Shown one piece after another: positions 1-8,266 of a stretch of DNA of 52,263 nt. Position numbers and translations under genes: made by a program. The notes under the pieces were generated by a model. It was not told where the DNA came from, did not search any database, and worked only from the letters and a program-made list of their open reading frames with translations. Location: the NCBI GenBank assembly GCA_009691415.1, contig SICP01000009.1, forward strand, positions 1 through 52,263, read 5' to 3'. This DNA is from Candidatus Margulisiibacteriota bacterium. Its GTDB lineage: Bacteria > Margulisbacteria > Marinamargulisbacteria > SXXA01 > SICP01. How positions within the stretch are numbered: position 1 is the first letter of the stretch; each line of letters begins with the position of its first letter.

Positions 1-2
1 TA

Positions 3-734
3 GATGCATTAAATGCTGTTTTCCAAAAATTACCTCAAGTCAAGTTAGACATTATGGACGGCATGCTTTATTTTTCTGAGAATCTGGATGGGCTAGAGAC
101 TGCTTTGGCGGGAATAAAGACTGGTTCAGATAGAGTTTTTTCGGTTAAAGAGGGTGAGGGACTGTTTTTTTTGGTTTACCATGTTCCGGTTAAGGAATGT
201 GTGTTCGATTCTGGTGGTAATGTTTTTAATATCCATCTCTTGAGGGCTATTTTTTTTGGGGATAAGTTGGACGTGATGGGTCAACGTATCCTGGATGTTG
301 GGTCTAGATTTGGTCACTTTTGTAATGAAGCAAAATCAAGAGGTGCAGAATTTGTTCTTGGTGTTGATCTTGATTTGGAAGCATTAGCAGAAGCAAAGAA
401 ATCATTCATGGAATCTGAAAAACTTCAATTTACAAGTGATCGATTGGAAGCGCTTTCTGCGCATGAGAAGCATAAGGGTGGCTATGATTTGGTGACAATT
501 TTTTTGTGTGATGGGCAGCTTTGTAATGATCAGGATGCGGCTAAAGCTATTGCCGATCTTGTGAAGCCAGGAGGAAGAGTTGTGATTACTTCTGAATTTA
601 TGTCTGATAAAGAGGAGGCTCCAATGGCAAAAAAATTTGCTGATCTTATTACAGATAATGGAAGGTTTCTGTTTATTCGAGAAACTGTAGATACAGGGCA
701 TGAGAAATTTGTTTTATATACTGGTTACAGGTAA
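3..734 (+). CDS. Class I SAM-dependent methyltransferase, 5' end outside window
   Basis: The reading frame is open from base 3, so the gene probably begins before the window; the first visible ATG is at 54 and gives 226 residues. Counting from that ATG, ILDVGSRFGHF (79-89) is a class I methyltransferase motif I (the usual G-x-G-x-G is relaxed to G-S-R-F-G), and an acidic residue ends strand 2 in GVDLD (103-107). KPGGRVVI later looks like the post-IV strand of the Rossmann fold. The region before motif I has no recognisable domain and resembles substrate-binding extensions of tRNA or small-molecule methyltransferases; the substrate cannot be told. The stop codon lies inside the second copy of a tandem duplication (649-782), so the present C-terminus may have been set by that event. 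Confidence 0.75.
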   Translation, partial: DALNAVFQKLPQVKLDIMDGMLYFSENLDGLETALAGIKTGSDRVFSVKEGEGLFFLVYHVPVKECVFDSGGNVFNIHLLRAIFFGDKLDVMGQRILDVGSRFGHFCNEAKSRGAEFVLGVDLDLEALAEAKKSFMESEKLQFTSDRLEALSAHEKHKGGYDLVTIFLCDGQLCNDQDAAKAIADLVKPGGRVVITSEFMSDKEEAPMAKKFADLITDNGRFLFIRETVDTGHEKFVLYTGYR

Positions 735-782
735 TGGAAGGTTTCTGTTTATTCGAGAAACTGTAGATACAGGGCATGAGAA
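649..782. repeat. Tandem duplication, 58-bp copies, period 76 bp
   Basis: Bases 649-706 recur at 725-782 with a single mismatch (A655 versus G731). The first copy is inside the methyltransferase gene and the second holds its TAA stop and the downstream spacer. The near identity indicates a recent event. The second copy ends exactly where an IS-end-like sequence starts (783). Confidence 0.9.
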
Positions 783-800
783 GGGACTGTTGCGCAATAG
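783..800 (+). mobile_element. Possible IS terminal-repeat remnant
   Basis: GGGACTGTTGCGCAATAG matches 15 of 18 positions of the terminal repeat GGGGCTGTTGCAAAATAG seen at the right end of the MITE-like element near 22.7 kb. No partner end or transposase is visible before the ATPase gene at 892. The rest of the 735-891 spacer holds only a short palindrome, CTTCTTAAGAAG, near 829-840, which could be part of a weak terminator. Confidence 0.4.
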
Positions 801-891
801 AAGTTTAAGCATAAAATTTACGCTTTCTTCTTAAGAAGATTTTCCTTGAGACAGTGTTGGTCAAGTTAGATCTGGTTTCCTCAGGTATTCA

Positions 892-2010
892 TTATATGGG
901 TAGAGACTCTAGCCAAATTGCAAAGAGGGGGTCGTCGAAGGTGATGGCGCCTTTTTTTAGGCCTTGTTCGATGAGCTGTTTTTCTATTAGGGAATTGATG
1001 GCTTGGGAGATATGGGCGGGGGATTTGATTTCATATTTTTCTAAATTGGCTTTAGAGAACAGTCCTTCCTTTTCTTTTGCGGCCATTCGAAGCACGCGTT
1101 TTTGTGTTGGGGATAGCATATTTAAGAGCATTTGGTAGGGGTAATTATTTTGTGATGTAATATTTTTGAGTATGGTGTCTATTGTTGTTTTTGTGATGTG
1201 TTTATGATTGCTTGCTACAAGGTGAAAGCAGGCCATTTGTACATAATGAGGGCTATCGTCGACTATCTTGCGAAGATAGTGGATGGTATCTAGATTGGAT
1301 GAGAATCCTGCTTTCTCGAGTTTTTTTAATATCCAGTCGCTAAACTCTATGTCCAATGGCGGGAAATCGATGAGCTGGCATGATCGATAGAACGGTTTGT
1401 TTTTGTTGTTAAACATGTCGTGGATGATGGCGTGACGGGATCCGCTAAAAATGAATGAGATATTTTTCGTGTGTTGCATTTTGGTTCGAAGCGTTGCTTC
1501 TAGCCAACCCTTGTCTTCGAGTTCGCCTATTGCTTGAAATTCGTCCAGTGCAATACATACGTTTTTCCCTAAAGTTTGAAGTGAGTCTAGGGTTTTGAGA
1601 ATAAGTGCTTTGACGTCTGTTTCTGTGATCGGATTTTCTGAAATGAGTAGGCTGAATTTTGGGAGCGGGTCTAAACTGATTTCTGGTTTGATATGTTTGA
1701 TGTGTGATTTGAGGGGATCGAGAAATTTTCTGGAGGTGCTCTTGTGGCTTTCGATTCCTATCAGGAGTTGTTGTAGGAAGTCTCTGTGTGATGTGACATT
1801 GAGGACATCGATGTAGATGGTCTGAAATTTTTCTGAGTTTAGAGTTTGCAGGAGGTCCAAAATAAAGGAGGTTTTTCCAAATCTTCTGGGACCTATTAGT
1901 ACCGTGTGTATACGATTTTTGAGGAATTCGATCAGGGTTTTTTTGAGTGCTTTTCGTTCTAATCGAAAAGATCCTTCTACTGGGTCTCCGTATTTAAATG
2001 GGTTTTCCAC
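892..2010 (-). CDS. AAA family ATPase with C-terminal winged helix (ATPase_2-like)
   Basis: This 372-residue P-loop ATPase has Walker A GPRRFGKTS (40-48) and a Walker B strand VCIALDEFQA (about 151-160). The C-terminal third (from about residue 290) looks like a winged helix, with a segment reading SPTQKRVLRMAAKEKEG. This order is that of the archaeal-type ATPase_2 / STAND-like proteins, often accessory or mobile genes of uncertain role. The start is GTG, chosen because a strong GGAGGAG Shine-Dalgarno sequence (reverse strand, about 2016-2022) lies 5 nt upstream. A promoter, TTGACT-17-TATAGT, is seen just upstream. The gene is divergent from dnaE. No nuclease or partner gene is adjacent. Family-level call only; the target is unknown. 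Confidence 0.8.
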   Translation of the reverse strand: MENPFKYGDPVEGSFRLERKALKKTLIEFLKNRIHTVLIGPRRFGKTSFILDLLQTLNSEKFQTIYIDVLNVTSHRDFLQQLLIGIESHKSTSRKFLDPLKSHIKHIKPEISLDPLPKFSLLISENPITETDVKALILKTLDSLQTLGKNVCIALDEFQAIGELEDKGWLEATLRTKMQHTKNISFIFSGSRHAIIHDMFNNKNKPFYRSCQLIDFPPLDIEFSDWILKKLEKAGFSSNLDTIHYLRKIVDDSPHYVQMACFHLVASNHKHITKTTIDTILKNITSQNNYPYQMLLNMLSPTQKRVLRMAAKEKEGLFSKANLEKYEIKSPAHISQAINSLIEKQLIEQGLKKGAITFDDPLFAIWLESLPI

Positions 2011-2037
2011 TTTCTCTCCTCCAAATTTTATATAAAA

Positions 2038-2066
2038 ACTATAATATTTTTGTCTGAAGAAGTCAA
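2038..2066 (-). promoter_or_regulatory. Sigma70-type promoter of the ATPase gene
   Basis: On the reverse strand, TTGACT (2061-2066) and TATAGT (2038-2043) are 17 bp apart, followed by a GGAGGAG ribosome site and the GTG start at 2010. It lies in the 83-bp divergent spacer with dnaE. Confidence 0.65.
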
Positions 2067-2093
2067 TCTGTATTTAAGGGGTCTTATGTTAAG

Positions 2094-5000
2094 ATGATGG
2101 CCATGTCTTCTTTTGTTCACCTTCACTGCCACTCTGATTACTCTCTTTTAGAAAGTCCGTTTCGTATTCCTAAGATTTTGGATGCGGCAGAGGCGAGTGG
2201 GATGTCGTCTGTCGCTTTGACAGATAATGGCGTGATGTATGGGGTGATTGATTTTTATTTGCAGGCGAAGGCTCGGGGGCTGAAGCCGATTATTGGGTGT
2301 GAGATGTATGTGACGCCTGATATTACGGTGAAAGAGCGTGGGTTGGATCGCCTTATTTTGTTGTGTAAAGATTATGTGGGGTATCAGAATTTAATTCACT
2401 TGGTGACGGTGTCGCATTTGCAGGGGTTTTATTATAAGCCTCGTATTGATTTGGCGCATTTGCGTGAGCGCTCGGAAGGGTTGATTGCGATTTCTCCTGG
2501 GGTGAATGGGAGCGTGGGGTATCAGATTCGGTCTAATCGTGGAGAAGAAGCGCGTAAATTGGCGGTGGATTTGAAAACGATTTATGGATCAGATTTTTAT
2601 TTGGGAATCCAGAAAATGGGATTGCCGATGGAAGATTTGGTGAATGGTGAATCGAGATTATTGGGTGCTGAGTTTGATATTTCTTTAGTTGTGACTAACG
2701 ATGTGTATTATGCGGCTGAGAGTGGGTCTAAGCTTCGGCATATTTTGAATTGTATTCAGATGGGCAAGCGGTTGGAAGATGATGCGCGGCTTCAGTTTCA
2801 GACGCAAGAGGCTTATTTTAAATCGCCTGATGAGATGGTCGCGTTGTTTCCTGATGATGCGGAAGCGATTGCAAATACAGCAAAAATTGCGGGGCTGTGT
2901 AATTTGGTTTTGGAAACGGATCAGGTACAGTTGCCACGATTTGACTGTCCAGATGGATTGTCCAATGAAGCGTACTTGGAGCGGTTGGTCGAAGAAGGTA
3001 TTACAAAGAAATATCCTGAGAGTACGGATGAAATTCGGAAACGTGTGGCGTATGAAATGGGCGTCATTATTAAGATGGGGTATGCACCTTATTTTTTAAT
3101 TATTTATGATTTTTTGAATTTTTGTGATCGGGAGTCGATTCCGGTTGGGCCGGGTCGGGGATCTGCTGCGGGCTCGATTATTGCCTATGCGTTAAATATT
3201 ACGCGTATTGATCCGTTGCGCTATAACTTGCTTTTTGAGCGGTTTTTGAATCCAGAGCGGGTGTCGATGCCGGATGTGGATTTGGACTTTTGTATTCGTC
3301 GTCGTGGCGAAGTCATTGCCTATATTGTCCAGAAATATGGGGCAGATTGCGTGTCTCAAATTATTACGTTTGGGACGATGGCGTCTCGGGGTGTCATTAG
3401 AGATGTAGGACGTGTATTGAGTGTTCCGCTTTCAGAAGTAGATCCTCTTGCCAAATTAATTCCTTCGGTTCCGGGGCAATATACGAGTATTCCAGAGGCG
3501 ATTGAGCAGGTTCCGGAGTTGCAGAAATTGCAGGATTCTAGGCCGGAGATTCGGGAGCTTTTGGAGATTGGTGCGGAGTTGGAGGGTGTGTCTCGACATG
3601 CGTCTACCCATGCTGCGGGCGTGGTGATTTCGCGCGATCCGCTTTCTACAGTCGTGCCGTTGACGCTCAATGACGGCCAGGTGACGACGCAATACGCTAT
3701 GGTGGAGCTTGAGAAAGTTGGGTTGTTGAAGATGGATATTTTGGGTCTTCGAAACTTGACGGTGATGGACGATGCGTTGCGTTTGATACGTCGTCATCAT
3801 GGTGTCGAGATTGACTTAATTGCTTTGGATTTAACAGATAAAAAAACGTATAACTTGTTGTGTTCTGGCGAAACTGCGGGGATTTTTCAGTTGGAAGGAC
3901 GCGGTATGCGTCAGCTGATTAAAGACATGAAGCCCAGTGTTTTTGAAGACATTATTGCGTTATTGGCACTGTATCGTCCGGGTCCTTTGGGATCGGGAAT
4001 GGTGAGCGAATTTGTTTCTAATAAATTGGGCGAGACGGTGGTGAAGTATGACTTGCCGGAGTTGGAACCAATTTTGAGTGATACCTACGGCATGATTGTG
4101 TATCAAGAGCAGGTAATGCAAATTGCAAGTACGGTGGCTGGATTCTCATTGGGAGAAGCCGATGTATTGCGTCGTGCGATGGGTAAAAAGAAAAAGTCTG
4201 AAATGGATAAAATGCGCGAACTCTTTATGGATGGGGCCGAGAAAAAACAGGTTCCGTTGGATAAAGCGAAGCGTATTTTTGATTTGTGTTACAAATTTGC
4301 AGAGTATGGATTTAATAAATCACATAGTGCGGCATATGCATTAATTTCCTACCAAACAGCCTATTTAAAAGCCAATTATCCTGTGGATTATATGGCGGCG
4401 TTGTTGTCGAGTGTGGTGGGTGTTAGCGATAAAACATCGCTTTATATTGATGAATGTAAGGCGATGAAAATCCCTATTTTGCCGCCATCTATTATGGAAT
4501 CTCGTCATGACTTTACAGTTGTTCCCGGCGGGATCAGATTTGGTTTGGGCGCGATTAAAAACGTGGGTGAAGGTGCGATCGAAAGTATTATTACGCATCG
4601 TGAATCTGACAAAGGCCCGTTTACGAATTTGTCTGATTTTTGTATGCGGGTGGATTTGCGTCAGGTGAATAAACGTGTGGTAGAAAGTTTGATCAAGACC
4701 GGTGCGATGGATGCGTTTGGTGAGCGATCAAAGCTATTGGCCTCCTATGAAAATGTGTTGGAACAAGCCCAGATTGCGGTGAAAGAACGGAGTAATGGCC
4801 AAGTGAGTTTATTTGGAGGCATGACGCAATCGACGCCCATGGTTTTTTCGAATGAATCGGACGATTATCGTGTGTTTAGTCCGCATGAAATGTTGTTGAT
4901 GGAAAAGGAATTGTTGGGTCTTTATATTTCGGGGCATCCGCTTGATGCGTATAAAGATCGGTTGTCTGGGATGTCAAAAACGATTGGAAAGTTGGGGCCG

Positions 5001-5492
5001 TCAGAAGATGGTAAGTGGGTTGAAGTGATGGGCATTTTGTCGGATTGTCGTCGTCTCATTAGCAAAAATAAACAAGAAATGTTGGTAGGGCGCCTATCAG
5101 ATTTTAATGCGGAGATGACGGTGTTGGTGTTTCAGAGCGATCAGTTTGACCAGTATGCGGCTTGGTTTAAAGATGACCAGGTTGTGAAAGTTCGGGGCCG
5201 ACTTCGTTTTGGCGAAGAAGAAAAATCGATGCGTTGTGACACGATGGAAGTGTTGGATCAATCTCAGATGCAGCGCCAGCTTTATATTGATGTGGACAGC
5301 GTGGATGATTTAAAGATATTGTCGGAATTGCAGGCGGTAATTCGAAAACATCGCGGGTCTGTGCCGGTGTATTTGCGTACAGACGAACAGACGATTTTGA
5401 CGCATCGGAAGTATTGGGTGTCGGATGATGCAGAGTGTTTTTCGAACATTGAAAATTTGGTTGGGCCTAATCAGGTTTGGTTTGTGAGTTAG
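2094..5492 (+). CDS. dnaE: DNA polymerase III subunit alpha
   Basis: This is the replicative polymerase catalytic subunit, 1132 residues, close to the usual 1100-1180 of DnaE1. Domains in order: N-terminal PHP domain (starts FVHLHCHSDYSLLES), the C-family palm with GRGSAAGSIIAYAL and the catalytic acidic motif PDVDLDF (393-399, aspartates 396 and 398), the fingers/thumb region with FNKSHSAAYALISY, then helix-hairpin-helix and OB-fold regions. PHP histidines are largely kept (HLHCHSD), but proofreading activity cannot be judged. Three in-frame ATGs (2094, 2097, 2103) compete; MSSFVHLH from 2103 looks most like other DnaE N-termini. AAGGGG at 2076-2081 is 12 nt from the first ATG. HisE follows after 27 bp. 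Confidence 0.97.
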   Translation: MMAMSSFVHLHCHSDYSLLESPFRIPKILDAAEASGMSSVALTDNGVMYGVIDFYLQAKARGLKPIIGCEMYVTPDITVKERGLDRLILLCKDYVGYQNLIHLVTVSHLQGFYYKPRIDLAHLRERSEGLIAISPGVNGSVGYQIRSNRGEEARKLAVDLKTIYGSDFYLGIQKMGLPMEDLVNGESRLLGAEFDISLVVTNDVYYAAESGSKLRHILNCIQMGKRLEDDARLQFQTQEAYFKSPDEMVALFPDDAEAIANTAKIAGLCNLVLETDQVQLPRFDCPDGLSNEAYLERLVEEGITKKYPESTDEIRKRVAYEMGVIIKMGYAPYFLIIYDFLNFCDRESIPVGPGRGSAAGSIIAYALNITRIDPLRYNLLFERFLNPERVSMPDVDLDFCIRRRGEVIAYIVQKYGADCVSQIITFGTMASRGVIRDVGRVLSVPLSEVDPLAKLIPSVPGQYTSIPEAIEQVPELQKLQDSRPEIRELLEIGAELEGVSRHASTHAAGVVISRDPLSTVVPLTLNDGQVTTQYAMVELEKVGLLKMDILGLRNLTVMDDALRLIRRHHGVEIDLIALDLTDKKTYNLLCSGETAGIFQLEGRGMRQLIKDMKPSVFEDIIALLALYRPGPLGSGMVSEFVSNKLGETVVKYDLPELEPILSDTYGMIVYQEQVMQIASTVAGFSLGEADVLRRAMGKKKKSEMDKMRELFMDGAEKKQVPLDKAKRIFDLCYKFAEYGFNKSHSAAYALISYQTAYLKANYPVDYMAALLSSVVGVSDKTSLYIDECKAMKIPILPPSIMESRHDFTVVPGGIRFGLGAIKNVGEGAIESIITHRESDKGPFTNLSDFCMRVDLRQVNKRVVESLIKTGAMDAFGERSKLLASYENVLEQAQIAVKERSNGQVSLFGGMTQSTPMVFSNESDDYRVFSPHEMLLMEKELLGLYISGHPLDAYKDRLSGMSKTIGKLGPSEDGKWVEVMGILSDCRRLISKNKQEMLVGRLSDFNAEMTVLVFQSDQFDQYAAWFKDDQVVKVRGRLRFGEEEKSMRCDTMEVLDQSQMQRQLYIDVDSVDDLKILSELQAVIRKHRGSVPVYLRTDEQTILTHRKYWVSDDAECFSNIENLVGPNQVWFVS

Positions 5493-5519
5493 GAATATAA
5501 AAACTGGAAGGAGACGTAT

Positions 5520-5795
5520 GTGTTTATTGAAGAGTTAGAGGCGAAGCTAAGAGATCGGAAGAAGAATTTGCCTGCGGGGTCGTATACGGCTCAGTTGTTT
5601 GAGAGTGGGCTAGATCGGATCTTGAAGAAGATTGGAGAAGAAGCGGGTGAGGTCATTATTGCGGCGAAGAATCGTGATGCAAATGAGTTGAAGAATGAGT
5701 CTGCGGATTTGTTGTTTCATTTGTTGATGGTTTTGTGTGAGCAAGGGTTGTGCTTTGAGGATGTTGTTGGGGTTTTGCGGGAGCGGGGGCATTAA
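5520..5795 (+). CDS. hisE: Phosphoribosyl-ATP pyrophosphatase
   Basis: The product (91 residues) is the stand-alone HisE type that hydrolyses phosphoribosyl-ATP to phosphoribosyl-AMP, the second step of histidine synthesis. It has the all-alpha MazG-like fold with the metal-binding [12 protein letters not shown] and [13 protein letters not shown] helices. The start is GTG: GAAGGAG at 5507-5513 sits 6 nt upstream, while the overlapping ATG at 5518 is in another frame and soon stops. No other his gene is in the window, so the pathway here is dispersed or hisE stands alone. It follows dnaE and is 6 bp before the pirin gene, so the three may be co-transcribed. Confidence 0.92.
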   Translation: MFIEELEAKLRDRKKNLPAGSYTAQLFESGLDRILKKIGEEAGEVIIAAKNRDANELKNESADLLFHLLMVLCEQGLCFEDVVGVLRERGH

Positions 5796-5801
5796 CACCC
5801 T

Positions 5802-6494
5802 ATGTTAAAACTAAGAAAAAGTGCGGATCGTGGGTTTGCTGATCAGGGGTGGTTACGGTCGTTTCATACGTTTTCGTTTGCGGATTACTATGATCCGGCG
5901 CAGATGCATTTTCGGGATTTGCGGGTGATCAATGAGGATGTGATTGCGCCTGGCATGGGGTTTGGGACGCATGGTCATGACAATATGGAAATTATGACGT
6001 TTGTGATTTCTGGGGAGTTGGGGCATAAGGATAGTATGGGGCATGAGTCTGTGATTCGACCTGGGGATGTTCAGGTGATGAGTGCGGGGACGGGGATTAC
6101 GCATAGTGAATATAATCACTCCAAGACAGAGCCGGTGCATTTGTTGCAGATTTGGATTATGCCGGACACGAAGAATGTAACGCCTCGCTATGATCAAAAG
6201 CGGCTTGAGCGGGCTGAAAATGCGCTGGGGTTGTTGGTGGGGTCGATTGAGGATGATGGTCCGTTGGGGATTCATCAGGATATTCGATTGTATCGGGGGC
6301 TTTTGGATTTTTCGAAATCCATTTCGTATCACATGGATGAGAAGCGGCACGTTTGGATGCAGGTGATTTCTGGCGTTTTATCTGTAAATGGTGAGGCGAT
6401 GATGGTGGGAGATGGGGTGGCGGTTTCACATGAAACATTGCTGGAAATTGTGGCGACGGAGAAGGCTGAGTTTTTGTTGTTTGATTTGAAGTAA
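5802..6494 (+). CDS. Pirin family bicupin protein (YhaK-like)
   Basis: A 230-residue pirin. The N-terminal cupin carries the four metal ligands expected for the family: His57 and His59 (THGHDNMEI), His101 and Glu103 (THSEYNH). The opening RGWLRSFHTFSFADYYDP-type segment is also typical; here it reads QGWLRSFHTFSFADYYDP. Bacterial homologues such as E. coli YhaK or YhhW bind metal and some show quercetin 2,3-dioxygenase activity, but the natural role is unclear. It begins 6 bp after hisE with no evident Shine-Dalgarno sequence, so translation is probably coupled. GatC follows after 21 bp. Confidence 0.92.
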   Translation: MLKLRKSADRGFADQGWLRSFHTFSFADYYDPAQMHFRDLRVINEDVIAPGMGFGTHGHDNMEIMTFVISGELGHKDSMGHESVIRPGDVQVMSAGTGITHSEYNHSKTEPVHLLQIWIMPDTKNVTPRYDQKRLERAENALGLLVGSIEDDGPLGIHQDIRLYRGLLDFSKSISYHMDEKRHVWMQVISGVLSVNGEAMMVGDGVAVSHETLLEIVATEKAEFLLFDLK

Positions 6495-6515
6495 TTCTTT
6501 ATACTACGGTTTCCT

Positions 6516-6803
6516 ATGACTTTAGAATTTTCAGAACTTGATCGGGCAATTCAGTTGGCGCATTTGGATGTGGATGCTGAAAAAAAAGCTCTTTATTTTT
6601 CTCAGATCCAGGTTATTTTGACCTATATGGATCAGTTGAATGCGTTGGATTTGTCTGATGTTTCTCCTAGTGCACATGCGCATGATGAGGGGACTGTTCT
6701 TCGTGAAGATGTGGTTGTGACGCATACGGATTTGCTCTTAGAAGAGAATGCTCCCGTGTGGGAAGAGGACGCGTTTATGGTGCCGAAGATTTTGGCGGGT
6801 TAA
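6516..6803 (+). CDS. gatC: Asp/Glu-tRNA amidotransferase subunit C
   Basis: This 95-residue GatC wraps around the GatA-GatB interface of the tRNA-dependent amidotransferase and is needed for its assembly. The N-terminal helix (LDRAIQLAHLDVDAEKK) and the region YMDQLNALDLSDVSPSAH, followed by LREDVV, are characteristic. It heads gatC-gatA-gatB. There is no Shine-Dalgarno sequence before the ATG; a TATACT hexamer lies at 6500-6505, so a short-leader transcript could start here even though the pirin gene ends only 21 bp upstream. Confidence 0.93.
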   Translation: MTLEFSELDRAIQLAHLDVDAEKKALYFSQIQVILTYMDQLNALDLSDVSPSAHAHDEGTVLREDVVVTHTDLLLEENAPVWEEDAFMVPKILAG

Positions 6804-6805
6804 CT

Positions 6806-8266
6806 ATGTCTATTTTCAAATCAGCTGTTGAATTACATGGATTGTTACAGTCGCGTTCTTTAACGTGTGTAGATCTTTTGGATGCGGTGTATGCCCAAGT
6901 AGACGCACAAGACTCTCAGGTGAAGGCCTATATTTCCTTGTTGAGAGAAACGGCGTATGAGCGTGCACGGTCTTTGGATTTGCGATTTGATGCGGGGGAA
7001 GAGCTGCCTGTTTTGGCGGGTATTCCGATTGCGATTAAAGACAATATTTGTTTGAAGGGATCTCGGACGACGTGTTCGTCTAAAATGTTAGAGAACTTTG
7101 TTTCTCCTTATGATGCGACAGTGATTAATCGATTGAATGCGCAGGGAATGATTCCTGTGGGCAAGACCAATTTGGACGAATTTGCGATGGGGTCTTCTAC
7201 GGAAAACTCTGCTTTTTTTACGACAGCTAATCCGTGGGATTTGGATCGGGTTCCTGGGGGCTCTTCTGGCGGATCGGCTGCTGCGGTTGCGGCGGGTGAA
7301 GCGATTGTGGCGCTGGGGTCAGATACGGGCGGATCGATTCGTCAGCCGGCTGCGTTTTGTGGGCTGGTAGGAATGAAGCCGAGTTATGGCCGTGTGTCTC
7401 GGTATGGATTGGTGGCGTTTGCATCTTCTTTGGATCAGATTGGCCCGTTCGCTCGTACGGTGGAAGATGTCGCGTATTTGTTAAATGCGTTGTGTGGGTT
7501 TGACCCGTTAGAATCGACGTCTTCTCGACAAGCAGTTCCTGATTTTACGAAGAGTTTAAGTCGTGATGTGAAGGGCTTGAAGATTGGCATTCCTAAAGAA
7601 ATGATGGGTGAATTTGTGCATTCGGATATTCGAGAAGCCACTATGAAGGCTTTGGATTTATTGAAAACTCAGGGTGCCGAGTGGGAAGAAATTAGTTTTG
7701 ATATGTTTGATTATGCGGTGTCGACGTATTATATTTTGGCGCCCGCTGAAGCCTCTGCCAATTTGTCTCGTTTTGATGGCGTGCGTTATACGCATCGGTG
7801 TGCTGATTCGCATTCTTTGAAAGAAATGTATACACGGTCTCGTGGTGAAGGGTTTGGCCCGGAAGTGCAGCGCCGTATTATTTTGGGGACGTATGTATTG
7901 AGCTCAGGATATTACGATGCCTATTATTTAAAAGCCCAGAAAGTACGAACTTTGATTAAAAATGGATTTGAAAAACTCTTTCAAACCTATGATGTTATTG
8001 TAACGCCCACCACACCTACGACGGCTTTCAAGCCGGGTGAACATAGTGAAAATCCATTGGCCATGTATCTGGCAGATATTGCGACCATTCCTGCAAATAT
8101 GGGTGGATTACCGGCCATGTCGATACCGGTTGGTTTTTCTAATGGCATGCCGATTGGGTTACAAATTATGGGTAAGGCATTTGATGAAGAAACAGTTTTG
8201 CGAGTAGGGCATGCGTACCAACAATTAACGGATTTTCATCGGCAGGTTCCGGGTGGGATGCAGTAA
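6806..8266 (+). CDS. gatA: Asp/Glu-tRNA amidotransferase subunit A
   Basis: This 486-residue amidase-signature subunit releases ammonia from glutamine for transamidation of misacylated Glu-tRNA-Gln or Asp-tRNA-Asn. The Ser-cisSer-Lys triad is visible: Lys78 (AIKDNI), Ser153 in GGSSGGSAA, and nucleophile Ser177 in SDTGGSIRQPA, nearly the numbering of S. aureus GatA. I chose the ATG at 6806, 2 nt after gatC, because MSIFKSAVELHG fits the family; the frame is open further back to 6758 but that would overlap gatC for no reason. GatB overlaps its stop by 1 nt. Confidence 0.96.
   Translation: MSIFKSAVELHGLLQSRSLTCVDLLDAVYAQVDAQDSQVKAYISLLRETAYERARSLDLRFDAGEELPVLAGIPIAIKDNICLKGSRTTCSSKMLENFVSPYDATVINRLNAQGMIPVGKTNLDEFAMGSSTENSAFFTTANPWDLDRVPGGSSGGSAAAVAAGEAIVALGSDTGGSIRQPAAFCGLVGMKPSYGRVSRYGLVAFASSLDQIGPFARTVEDVAYLLNALCGFDPLESTSSRQAVPDFTKSLSRDVKGLKIGIPKEMMGEFVHSDIREATMKALDLLKTQGAEWEEISFDMFDYAVSTYYILAPAEASANLSRFDGVRYTHRCADSHSLKEMYTRSRGEGFGPEVQRRIILGTYVLSSGYYDAYYLKAQKVRTLIKNGFEKLFQTYDVIVTPTTPTTAFKPGEHSENPLAMYLADIATIPANMGGLPAMSIPVGFSNGMPIGLQIMGKAFDEETVLRVGHAYQQLTDFHRQVPGGMQ

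Noticed and set aside
854-1138. Plus-strand frame opposite the AAA ATPase C-terminus
   Set aside because: It is the complement of a clear protein domain and has no ribosome site or family features.
6758-6805. Earlier start for gatA inside gatC
   Set aside because: The ATG at 6806 gives the normal GatA N-terminus and puts the catalytic residues at the family's usual numbers.
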